A stretch of 64,000 nt of DNA from contig CAMDWI010000009.1 in assembly GCA_945878555.1 (NCBI GenBank), forward strand, positions 62,001 to 126,000, given 5' to 3'. The notes under the pieces were generated by a model. That model was not told the DNA's origin, ran no database searches, and saw only the letters and a program-made list of their open reading frames with translations. The position numbers and the translations under genes were made by a program. Positions 51,621-59,803 of this stretch are shown in pieces (within the stretch, counting starts at the first letter, position 1; each line of letters starts with the position of its first letter). The stretch is from Klebsiella pneumoniae. GTDB taxonomy: Bacteria > Pseudomonadota > Gammaproteobacteria > Eutrophobiales > Eutrophobiaceae.

Positions 51621-51653
51621 CCCCGGGATGGAGACATACCCGGGGTTTTTTTT
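51621..51653 (+). terminator. Rho-independent terminator after receptor 1
   Basis: Stem CCCCGGG (51621-51627) pairs with CCCGGGG (51639-51645) and is followed by eight T. It lies 32 bp after the stop, so the two receptor genes are separate transcription units. Confidence 0.9.
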
Positions 51654-51773
51654 ATCCTGAACTGACAATCCTGGTCTGATTGCGGAAAGGTTACCCGGAT
51701 TGTCCCTGCAAAAATGTGTCTTGGCCAAGGTACTCTTCAGAATCCAGACACCCGTCTACCAGCATTTTTTTGG

Positions 51774-51802
51774 TTGACATCTCTGACTCAAATCAGGATT
51801 AT
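51774..51802 (+). promoter_or_regulatory. Promoter of the second TonB receptor gene
   Basis: TTGACA (51774-51779), 17-bp spacer, GATTAT (51797-51802) followed by C, as upstream of copy 1. The spacer holds a small inverted repeat CTGA/TCAG that could be an operator half-site pair. The predicted leader is about 80 nt and ends with G8 at 51876-51883. Confidence 0.55.
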
Positions 51803-51887
51803 CAACATGTCGAATAAACATAATGGCAAAGAGGCAGCTGTTACACACATATAATAAAATTACACATAATATAATGGGGGGGGCTCC

Positions 51888-54809
51888 ATGCGTAAATTTT
51901 CAGAGGTAGCGAGACTACGCAGCTGTATATCGGCTGCGATTGCATTATCAGCAACAACTTATTATTCAACATCACTCCATGCACAGGCACTTGAGGAAAT
52001 CGTAGTCACCGCACAGCGCCGGGTACAAACACTGCAGGAGGTTCCTATATCCATCCAGGCCGTATCCGGACTCGAACTGACCCAGAACGGCTTTAGAACG
52101 ATGGAAGACATGTCATCGTTCGCCCCTTCGGTCGAAATCAATGAATCACTGCATGAATGGTCTGTAACCATCCGCGGCATGGGCAATGATGTGGCCAATA
52201 TGTCTGTCGAACAATCTGCACCTATTTTTGTTGACGGTGTGCATTTCGGTCGGCCCTCCATGATCAAGGGCGCCTTTCTGGATCTGGAGCGGGTCGAGGT
52301 GCTAACCGGACCACAACCTATCTATTTTGGCCAGAACGCCACGGCAGGGGCTTTCAGCCTGACCACTCGGAAACCGACGGAAACCTGGGAGGGTGAGGCC
52401 ACCGCCGAGTTTGGAAACTTCGGGCGTACCACATTTGAAGGCGGCATAGGTGGACCGGTCTCGGAGTCTGTAGGTATACGTCTGGCAGGCAAATGGGACT
52501 CAACCGATGGTCATATTACTGACGCCTTCACCGGCAATATGTTCCCGCACCGGGAAGACAGCTCGGCACGCCTGACAGCCTTGTGGAAGGTGTCCGAAAA
52601 TTTTGAGGTGCTGGCCAAGGCGGAAGTCACCAAGCGGCGATCCAACGGTGATACCAACGTGGTTTGTGAAACTGATTTCCCGCCTCCGGTAGACAGCGGT
52701 TTTAATTCCATCGATGTCGGGGCCGTGCTGGTTCCGGGTCGAGCACCTACCTATGATGCTTTATATGATCAAAGACAGATTCCAGACTGTACAGAAGACG
52801 GTTTCAAGGCTTTTGGCGTACAGGAAGGCACAGGGAGTTTTCTTGCCCCACTTCAGGGTATAAACAATGATGATGGCCGCTCCGGTGCTCTAGATATACG
52901 TGCATTGGCCGCCGAAACCATGCCTGGCGGTAACCTGGCATCACGTGAACCACTGGATGCCTGGAACTACCGTCTGGGACTCACCTACGAACTTGATAGC
53001 GGAATCACACTCGAATCCAGCACAGGGCTGGTGGATTACCAGCGGGAAACCTTTGAATCTACCGACGAGTCACCATTTCTCATGGAAGCGGCCCGGCGTA
53101 CCGAATTATTCGATATGTGGAGCCAGGAGTTTCGTATCAGTAGCCCAAGCGGTGGACGGATTGAATGGTCAGCAGGCGCGTATTACCAGAAGGAAGAGTT
53201 GGCACTGCAAGGCGTCTATACGATGCGTGCCAATCTGGTACAGCCTTTGCACGTCATAGACCCGTACAACAATGCCGAGTGGAAGAGTGCGTTTGCAAAC
53301 TTCACTTTTAATTTCCTTGATGAAAAGGCCTCGATTGATATCGGTGGTCGCTACTCCGATGTATCAAAAGACGGTGGTCTTGATACTAAAGTTGCTACCT
53401 ATATTTTTGATATCAACCCGGACTCCGTCGTTGCCACAGGCCGTTTGGCCAATGGAAACCCTGTTGTTGATGTTGTAGGAGACAACCGGATTTATGCGAT
53501 ACAGCACCGTCCGGCGGCGGGTGGAGGCGATGTAGTCAGGGAAGTGACATCAAATATCATCAGTTGTGAGACAGGCCTGACCCCCACCGGCGGTACTCCG
53601 AGTACAGCATGGACGAACGGAATACCCAATCATCCGGGTAAACCCGGACTCCAGCAGTGTGGTCAATATGCAGGCAGGGCCGGTTACTGGACCCATGAGT
53701 GGAGGGATTCTGCTGATGTACCTGAGGCCTGGGATACCCGTGCACCGATTGCGCTTGGACCACTGTTATACGGTATCAGACGCGATCCCGGTCCGTTCCG
53801 CGATGTCTACGGTGAGGACAGTTTCGACCCGCAGATTACACTGCGTTACCGTCCGACCTCAAACCATTCGGTATACGCCAAATGGGCCAAGGCATTCAAG
53901 GCCGGTGGTTTTGATACCAGTGACCGCGGTGTACCCAGAGGTGGTTTACGCTATAACGAGTTTAATCCCACCACAGCAGGGCGTTTCGATGAAGACGGAC
54001 AGAAGGAATTCACCTATCTGGCCGAACATGCCAGCGTATATGAACTGGGGGCAAGAGGTGACCTTTTTGATGGCAGAATGCGATATGGCTTAACCTTGTT
54101 CTATCAGAAGATACGGGATCTGCAGCTTGAAACCGAGGTTGCCAGTTTTGATGCGCTGCTCAGTGGCACACCTTCGACAGGCCGCTATATGACCAACGCA
54201 GGCGCTCAACGAAACAGGGGTCTGGATTTCGAATTTGGATGGGCAGCATCTGATCGTCTCACCTTGACGGTTGCTGGTGTTATTCAGGATTCGGTCATGC
54301 TCGAGTTTATTGGCGGGTGTACTGATGCCGAGGCTGATAATGCTGACACAGGAGACTGCTTTAGTGATGCAGAGTCGCTAGAACTTACAGCTGGTTCTCC
54401 ACTGGGGGCAAGCACAGTGCTTGGGGGGCTCATTGATCGCGCCGGTTACAAGGCCCCACGTGCACCCGACTGGAAGGTCATCATGGGGGGTGATTACGAA
54501 CAGCCGATATTTGACCAGTATGTGGCCAAGCTAAACAGCAAGCTGGCAATCTCGGACTCCTATACCCAGGACACGCTCGGATTCACCTATGTCGTGGCCT
54601 GGCCGGTCCATTACGATCTGAACCTGCTTGCCGGTATCGGCTCAGCTGAAGGGACCTGGGATATTAATGTCTATGGTCGCAACTTCTTTGGCGCCAGACA
54701 GAAGTACTACCCGGAACATGAGGCGGACTTCCGGGGTATCGTGGAGGAAGATATGCCGGCCTCCAGTTTCTTTACCTATGGCATACAGTTTAATTATCAT
54801 TTCAAATAG
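51888..54809 (+). CDS. TonB-dependent outer-membrane receptor, copy 2
   Basis: This 973-residue paralogue of the preceding receptor has the same plan: signal peptide ending at LHAQA, LEEIVVTAQRR TonB-box-like motif, plug with SVTIRGMG and VLTGPQPIYFGQNATAGA, and a barrel ending NYHFK. The six mature cysteines sit in equivalent places (VCETDF...PDCTEDG; SCETGL...QQCGQYAG; GGCTDAE...GDCFSD), so three disulfide-closed loops are likely conserved. Long exact blocks such as KWAKAFKAGGFDTSDRG are shared, while loops differ, suggesting duplication followed by ligand divergence. G8 lies 4 nt before the ATG. Confidence 0.95.
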   Translation: MRKFSEVARLRSCISAAIALSATTYYSTSLHAQALEEIVVTAQRRVQTLQEVPISIQAVSGLELTQNGFRTMEDMSSFAPSVEINESLHEWSVTIRGMGNDVANMSVEQSAPIFVDGVHFGRPSMIKGAFLDLERVEVLTGPQPIYFGQNATAGAFSLTTRKPTETWEGEATAEFGNFGRTTFEGGIGGPVSESVGIRLAGKWDSTDGHITDAFTGNMFPHREDSSARLTALWKVSENFEVLAKAEVTKRRSNGDTNVVCETDFPPPVDSGFNSIDVGAVLVPGRAPTYDALYDQRQIPDCTEDGFKAFGVQEGTGSFLAPLQGINNDDGRSGALDIRALAAETMPGGNLASREPLDAWNYRLGLTYELDSGITLESSTGLVDYQRETFESTDESPFLMEAARRTELFDMWSQEFRISSPSGGRIEWSAGAYYQKEELALQGVYTMRANLVQPLHVIDPYNNAEWKSAFANFTFNFLDEKASIDIGGRYSDVSKDGGLDTKVATYIFDINPDSVVATGRLANGNPVVDVVGDNRIYAIQHRPAAGGGDVVREVTSNIISCETGLTPTGGTPSTAWTNGIPNHPGKPGLQQCGQYAGRAGYWTHEWRDSADVPEAWDTRAPIALGPLLYGIRRDPGPFRDVYGEDSFDPQITLRYRPTSNHSVYAKWAKAFKAGGFDTSDRGVPRGGLRYNEFNPTTAGRFDEDGQKEFTYLAEHASVYELGARGDLFDGRMRYGLTLFYQKIRDLQLETEVASFDALLSGTPSTGRYMTNAGAQRNRGLDFEFGWAASDRLTLTVAGVIQDSVMLEFIGGCTDAEADNADTGDCFSDAESLELTAGSPLGASTVLGGLIDRAGYKAPRAPDWKVIMGGDYEQPIFDQYVAKLNSKLAISDSYTQDTLGFTYVVAWPVHYDLNLLAGIGSAEGTWDINVYGRNFFGARQKYYPEHEADFRGIVEEDMPASSFFTYGIQFNYHFK

Positions 54810-54829
54810 GTCTTGATTATGTAACACAG

Positions 54830-54863
54830 GCCCCGGATATCTTGCATATCCGGGGCTTTTTTT
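54830..54863 (+). terminator. Rho-independent terminator after receptor 2
   Basis: An 11-bp perfect stem, GCCCCGGATAT (54830-54840) with ATATCCGGGGC (54846-54856), has a 5-nt loop and is followed by seven T. Confidence 0.95.
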
Positions 54864-54886
54864 GCCCCGCCGTCCGTGACACCGGG

Positions 54887-54915
54887 TTAATCTTGCAACA
54901 AGCGTCTGTTATGAT
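54887..54915 (+). promoter_or_regulatory. Candidate promoter of the yqhA-like gene
   Basis: TATGAT (-10, 54910-54915) lies 17 bp after a weak TTAATC (-35, 54887-54892), about 30 bp before the ATG at 54947 and just after the receptor terminator. Confidence 0.4.
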
Positions 54916-54946
54916 GACTTCTTGTTAATACCCGGAACCTGTTGCC

Positions 54947-55471
54947 ATGAAAAATCATCCTCTCGAACTTGCCATCGAACGCGGTCTGTTTTTCAGTCGC
55001 TGGCTGATGGCACCGATGTATATCGGACTGGTAGGCGGGTTAATCCTGCTTCTCTATACGTTTGGCATGGAACTTATCCACCTGTTTACACACCTGACCG
55101 AGTTGACACAAAATGATGTCATTCTGGGCATATTGTCACTGATAGACCTGTCACTGGCAGGTAATCTGTTACTGATAGTGATTTTTTCCGGTTACGAGAA
55201 TTTCGTCTCCAAGATTAATACGGGTGGACACGAAGACCAGTTTGAATGGAAAGGTACCGTCGATTTTTCCACGCTGAAACTGAAACTGATTGCCTCCATC
55301 GTGGCCATTTCCGGGATACATCTGCTGAAGGTGTTTATGGATGTTGGTAAGGTAACTGAATCCCAGATTATGTGGATGGTTATCATCCACGTCGTCTTTG
55401 TTATATCCGGAGTATTGCTCGCACTGATGGATCGCATTGTCATCAGCACCAAGGTCGCAAAATCGAAATAA
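54947..55471 (+). CDS. yqhA: YqhA/UPF0114 family membrane protein
   Basis: This 174-residue inner-membrane protein has four predicted membrane segments: about 19-38, 60-83, 108-128 and 140-160. It opens with ERGLFFSRWLMAPMYIGLVGGLILL in two blocks and has SLIDLSLAGNLLLIVIFSGYENFVSKI, both signatures of the UPF0114 (YqhA) family. The function of the family is not established. It is followed by an MscS-like gene and mscL on the same strand. Confidence 0.9.
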   Translation: MKNHPLELAIERGLFFSRWLMAPMYIGLVGGLILLLYTFGMELIHLFTHLTELTQNDVILGILSLIDLSLAGNLLLIVIFSGYENFVSKINTGGHEDQFEWKGTVDFSTLKLKLIASIVAISGIHLLKVFMDVGKVTESQIMWMVIIHVVFVISGVLLALMDRIVISTKVAKSK

Positions 55472-55521
55472 CCGCTTTATATACTTGACCCCTGCCGGAT
55501 AAATAGTTATACAAAGACATC

Positions 55522-57237
55522 GTGAACTTTCATCGACTCCTGCTTATCGTCCTCCTGCTACTGCCGCTGTCAATGGCAGTCAACCGCGTCATTGCCCAGG
55601 ATCAGGCCCCAGAAGAGTTGTCAGCGGCTGATTCCAAGCTGCAACAAGCGCGTGACCAACTGCAATCCATCCAGCAATCTCTTGTGGAAAAACGTCAGCA
55701 ACTGGATCAGTTACGCGGTCAGCTGGCAAAACTGACCGATGGTGTAGAACGTGAAGAACTGCAAAAGCGTATCAGTCAGGAAGAGGCTGACATGAGTACG
55801 CTGCGTCGTTCATTCGAGAATATTGCGCTCGGCGGGGTGGATTCCAGTGTATTTGATCCGACAAAGCAGAACCTTCAGTTTGACTGGCAGCAGGAATTAA
55901 AACTTATCCTGGAACCACTGTTCCAGAAAATGAAGGAACTGACAGACAAACCTCGCCAGATTGAGCAACTGAAAAGCCGTCTGGTAATTCTGGAAAACAA
56001 ACAACGGGTAATAAGTCGAGCACTCGAAAATCTCGGACTGCTACGTACGGATGAACTGGATGCCGGCACGCGTAAATGGCTCGACGTCATTCATCAGGCC
56101 TGGACCCAGCAGTACAACGACATCATGCGGGACCAGGACATCACCCGCCTGAGGCTGAATGTGATGCTGGATGATGATGATACTTTCCTCAGTCGCATCC
56201 ATCAGTCCATGACTGATTTTATCACTGGCAGTGGCCGTAATCTTGCCCTGTCACTGGCTGCATTTGTGTCTACCTTGCTGTTGATGAAGGCCATGTTTTA
56301 CCTGTACAACCGCCTGAGCGGAAACAGCATCAGAATGTCCATAGGCAGGAGGATATTCACCTACGGCTATCACGCACTGACGCTGGTTTTGTCCATTCTT
56401 GCCGCCCTGGTGGTCCTGTACCTGCTCGGTGACATGATGCTGCTGGTCATCGCGGTCATCCTTCTGGTACTGATGCTGGTGGGCTTACGCAACAAAGTAC
56501 CCTTTATCATCGAAGAAACACGGATGTTGCTGGATTTAGGACCGGTACGGGAGCATGAACGGGTAATCTACCGTGACCTGCCCTGGATGGTTCGTTCACT
56601 GGGCGTATATTCACACCTTAATAACCCGGCGCTGGAAGGCGTATTGCGCCTGCCGATGACAGACGTGATGGGGCTGGTCTCCCGCCCGGTACGTGATGAT
56701 GAACCATGGTTCCCTACACGGACCGGCGACTGGGTCATGTTTGGAGACGGCAGCATGGGCCAGATTTTGCGCCAGACTCCGGATATGGTGCAGCTACGTT
56801 CCCGGGGCAGCATCCTGAACTGGAACACGGCTGATTTCCTCAAGGAGAATCTGCGCAACCTTTCGCAAGGTTTCAATGTGTCAATTACATTTGGTATTGA
56901 CTACAGGCACCAGTCCATCAGTACGACTGAGGTACCGGCCATCCTGAAACTCGCGATTGAGAATGCACTGAAACAGTCGGATATCGGCAAACATATCGAA
57001 ACCCTGCTGGTCGAGTTCCAGGATGCAGGCGCCTCTTCACTGAACTACCTGATAAATGTCAGTGTAAATGGTGAGGCAGCAGACAGCTATTACGCTATCG
57101 GCCGACTGTTACAGCGCGTGTGTGTGGACTGCTGTAATACCCATGACTGGGTAATCCCTTTCAATCAGTTAACCCTGAATGCAGGCGCGGGTTTTGAAAC
57201 AACATCTTCCGCGCTATTTCCGGGAACCCGGCAGTGA
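55522..57237 (+). CDS. MscS-like mechanosensitive channel protein with periplasmic coiled coil
   Basis: This 571-residue protein starts with GTG. A signal peptide (about 1-25) is followed by Gln/Leu/Glu-rich coiled coils at about 35-105 and 140-190, three or four membrane segments between about 235 and 325, and a cytoplasmic region. The stretch around residue 395-440 (TGDWVMFGDGSMGQILRQ, then NTADFLKENLRNLSQGF) resembles the beta domain of MscS, including the position where the pore-lining segment meets the beta layer. The C-terminal third fits an alpha/beta domain. The pore helix is less clear than in canonical MscS, so channel function is inferred. It could be a regulator or non-conducting relative. 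Confidence 0.7.
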   Translation: MNFHRLLLIVLLLLPLSMAVNRVIAQDQAPEELSAADSKLQQARDQLQSIQQSLVEKRQQLDQLRGQLAKLTDGVEREELQKRISQEEADMSTLRRSFENIALGGVDSSVFDPTKQNLQFDWQQELKLILEPLFQKMKELTDKPRQIEQLKSRLVILENKQRVISRALENLGLLRTDELDAGTRKWLDVIHQAWTQQYNDIMRDQDITRLRLNVMLDDDDTFLSRIHQSMTDFITGSGRNLALSLAAFVSTLLLMKAMFYLYNRLSGNSIRMSIGRRIFTYGYHALTLVLSILAALVVLYLLGDMMLLVIAVILLVLMLVGLRNKVPFIIEETRMLLDLGPVREHERVIYRDLPWMVRSLGVYSHLNNPALEGVLRLPMTDVMGLVSRPVRDDEPWFPTRTGDWVMFGDGSMGQILRQTPDMVQLRSRGSILNWNTADFLKENLRNLSQGFNVSITFGIDYRHQSISTTEVPAILKLAIENALKQSDIGKHIETLLVEFQDAGASSLNYLINVSVNGEAADSYYAIGRLLQRVCVDCCNTHDWVIPFNQLTLNAGAGFETTSSALFPGTRQ

Positions 57238-57543
57238 CCCTGTACGGCCGGGGCGCAGGCGCATACGAATATTAAAATCCAGTCAAATTCACACACTCGC
57301 GTTACCTGACCGCGTCTTGTGTCAGATCATTTACCAGATTCATCCGATTTTCAGGTTACCCAAATCCGGAAAGGATGTTAAAACGAAAGGCGATTTCCGG
57401 TACTGATCCGCTTTTGAATTTGTTATATTTGCTCCCTAAAAAAACCAGGCCACAGACACATGAATTCAGTTAATATTCAAACCGTTAGTCTGACTTCGTG
57501 ATTTATCCTGTTACGTTAAATCCTCAACATTTAAGGAGCATTT
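57238..57543. other. Gap before mscL with no recognised feature
   Basis: These 306 bp hold no credible gene: a short frame at 57179-57406 overlaps the end of the channel gene out of phase and lacks a ribosome-binding site. A T/A-rich TTATATTTG around 57431-57440 could be a -10 region for mscL, but no matching -35 was found. No terminator stem with a T tract is visible. Confidence 0.4.
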
Positions 57544-57954
57544 ATGTCATTACTGAATGAATTCAAGGCGTTCGCTATCCGGGGGAACGTTGTCGACATG
57601 GCGGTAGGCATCATCATGGGGGCCGCTTTTGGGAAAATTGTATCTTCGTTGGTTAACGATATTATCATGCCACCCATCGGCATGATAATCGGAGGTGTCA
57701 GCTTCCACGAGTTGGCTTTTACTCTAAAGGAGGCAGAAGGCGAGGCCTCTGCTGTTGCAATCAAGTATGGTATGTTTATCCAGTCGATTGTTGATTTTCT
57801 GATTATCTCTGCTGCGATCTTCGTTGCGGTAAAGGTGATCAACCGCCTGCAGAGACAAAAGCAGGAAGTAGTTGAAGCTGCTCCGCCGCCCCCAAGCCAG
57901 GAAGTTCAGATACTTACTGATATCCGTAATCTGCTGGCTGATCGCATCAAATAA
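57544..57954 (+). CDS. mscL: MscL, large-conductance mechanosensitive channel
   Basis: This 136-residue protein opens under extreme membrane tension and releases solutes on osmotic downshock. The N-terminal amphipathic helix and first pore helix [24 protein letters not shown], periplasmic loop, second helix [25 protein letters not shown] in two blocks, and C-terminal helical bundle after [14 protein letters not shown] are all present. A strong AAGGAG site lies 5 nt before the ATG. Length matches E. coli MscL. Confidence 0.98.
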   Translation: MSLLNEFKAFAIRGNVVDMAVGIIMGAAFGKIVSSLVNDIIMPPIGMIIGGVSFHELAFTLKEAEGEASAVAIKYGMFIQSIVDFLIISAAIFVAVKVINRLQRQKQEVVEAAPPPPSQEVQILTDIRNLLADRIK

Positions 57955-58364
57955 CAGTTCAAAATATTCACGGCAGTTCGGTGTCAGCCCATTTGTTTAT
58001 ATTCCTCGGGGTGATTTAGCCGCAGGGATGCGGCGATCTGCATCCACCAATATTTTTACAATGTTACTGATATGATTTTTTGGCAGGTGGGATGGGTAAC
58101 TGGTTATTCAGCAAGTATCCAGCGATTATATGTACACAATTATTGCATGATCGCATACCGAAAAGTTTCTTAATTACAGATAAATATAGGCTATACTTTT
58201 GCATTCTCCCCACCATCAAACCGGGGAAGGTAGGTGACAGAGGGGTTCTCGGGGGATGGCTGATTCAAGCAAGTCATTGAAATGCTAATCTGGTTATATC
58301 TTTCGCAAGCCAGCCCTGGTTCTGTACTGTTCAAACAATAACCACTTTTATTGCGAGATTACAC
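57955..58364 (+). other. Long upstream region and leader of the first porin gene
   Basis: These 410 bp contain no credible gene: the 66- and 67-codon frames here lack ribosome-binding sites and family features. A promoter-like pair, TTAATT (58170-58175) and TATACT (58192-58197) 16 bp apart, would start a leader of about 160 nt. The first half of this leader is rich in G/C blocks (CTCCCC, CCGGGG, GAGGGGTTCTCGGGGG at about 58207-58254) and could fold into hairpins. It does not match any riboswitch I recognise. Confidence 0.45.
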
Positions 58365-59795
58365 ATGAAGCTTCCTGATGTATCGCGGTTTATGCACGGA
58401 TTAAGTACCATGATGGCGTTACTGGTCATAAGCACTATGCCCGCATACGCGGATGAACTGGATGATCTGAAAAAGCAGATCGAAATTCTTGCCGGGAAGA
58501 TTGAAGAACTTGAAAAACAACGTGCCATCCAGCAGGCCGGGAATATCAGTTCAACAAACATTGCCTCTGACAATATCGAACAAAAACCGGTGGAAACTGA
58601 AATAACTCCACCACTTGCACCAAAAACAGCGGTAATTACGGCAGGTGATATCCCGGGATCATTCAAGATCCCCGATACAAATACCTCTTTCAGGATATAC
58701 GGTTTTGCGCAGGCAAATCTGATATATGACATGGCCGGCCGGCCGGCATCACGCAACGGTGATTCAGCATCAATTGCCTCCGCACCGTTAAACGACAGTC
58801 CCGAATACCGTATGCGGGGAGACGCACGTATTGGTGCGCGTGACTCCCGACTCGGCATAAGCACATTCACACCAACAGAATACGGGGACTTCCGGACGGT
58901 ATTAGAGGGTGACTTCAATACCTCACCTGCTGGCAAGAGTACGCGAGCAACGACCAGTCGTGCTTCGTTTTCCGTTCGTCATGCCTACGGCGAAATCGGA
59001 AATTTTCTGGCTGGCCAGACCTTCACGACCTACATGGACATTTCTGCGTTTACCGAAAAGCTCAATGGCAGCGGGCCTATCGGCAGGACCTTCATGCGTC
59101 AGGGTATGTTGCGTTACACGCATCGTATAGATGAGCATAGTCGATTTGCCATTGCGCTTGAGAACCCGCGCGGTGATTTTATTGATGCCGATGACGAGAC
59201 GCTGGATGACAGCGTGCCAGACCTGACGGCGCACTATCGCTACCAGACGGATCGCTGGCATATGCAGTTCAGCGGCGTTGTACGACGTCTGGGTATAGAT
59301 GACGGAGGACCAACCGGTGTCTACGGTGGAATAAACGACAATGCGACAGGCTGGGGTCTGCAGCATTCTACAGCCTTTACACTTGGTGCCAGCAAGGACC
59401 GTATTTCCTGGTATATCAATTTCGGTGACGGCCTGGGTCGCTACGCCGACTCCGGTGTGGATCAGGGAGCTTCCATCACCCGCGAGGGAACACTCGACAC
59501 CCAGTTTACCTATGGTGGTTTCATCTCCTACCAACACTGGTGGACGGAAACGCTACGCAGTAATATTGATCTTGGCATGATGCATCATGATCTTAACCCG
59601 CTCGAAGAAGCCTTGTTTCCGGATATTGAACGTGACAGTAACCGCCGGATACTTTCCAGTCATTCAAACATAATCTGGTCGCCTCTGGACCGCATTACGC
59701 TCGGTCTTGAATATATATGGGGTAAACGCAAGGTGCATGACGGGCGTGAGGGCGTCGTTCGACGCCTGCAGTTCACCTCCATCTACAATTTCTGA
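58365..59795 (+). CDS. DcaP-like outer-membrane porin, copy 1
   Basis: This 476-residue protein has a signal peptide ending near PAYADE, a short coiled coil (ELDDLKKQIEILAGKIEELEKQ, about 29-50), a linker, and a 16-strand-type barrel from about residue 98. The barrel start FKIPDTNTSFRIYGFAQANLIYDM and the terminal QFTSIYNF with C-terminal Phe fit the DcaP family of trimeric porins, which have a periplasmic coiled-coil stalk and favour negatively charged solutes such as dicarboxylates. It has no strong ribosome-binding site. Copy 2 starts 8 bp after its stop. Confidence 0.88.
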   Translation: MKLPDVSRFMHGLSTMMALLVISTMPAYADELDDLKKQIEILAGKIEELEKQRAIQQAGNISSTNIASDNIEQKPVETEITPPLAPKTAVITAGDIPGSFKIPDTNTSFRIYGFAQANLIYDMAGRPASRNGDSASIASAPLNDSPEYRMRGDARIGARDSRLGISTFTPTEYGDFRTVLEGDFNTSPAGKSTRATTSRASFSVRHAYGEIGNFLAGQTFTTYMDISAFTEKLNGSGPIGRTFMRQGMLRYTHRIDEHSRFAIALENPRGDFIDADDETLDDSVPDLTAHYRYQTDRWHMQFSGVVRRLGIDDGGPTGVYGGINDNATGWGLQHSTAFTLGASKDRISWYINFGDGLGRYADSGVDQGASITREGTLDTQFTYGGFISYQHWWTETLRSNIDLGMMHHDLNPLEEALFPDIERDSNRRILSSHSNIIWSPLDRITLGLEYIWGKRKVHDGREGVVRRLQFTSIYNF

Positions 59796-59803
59796 AACCC
59801 GCC

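Noticed and set aside
57872-58280. Two short plus-strand frames (67 and 66 codons) between mscL and the porin
   Set aside because: No ribosome-binding sites, one overlaps mscL out of phase, and the sequences look non-coding.
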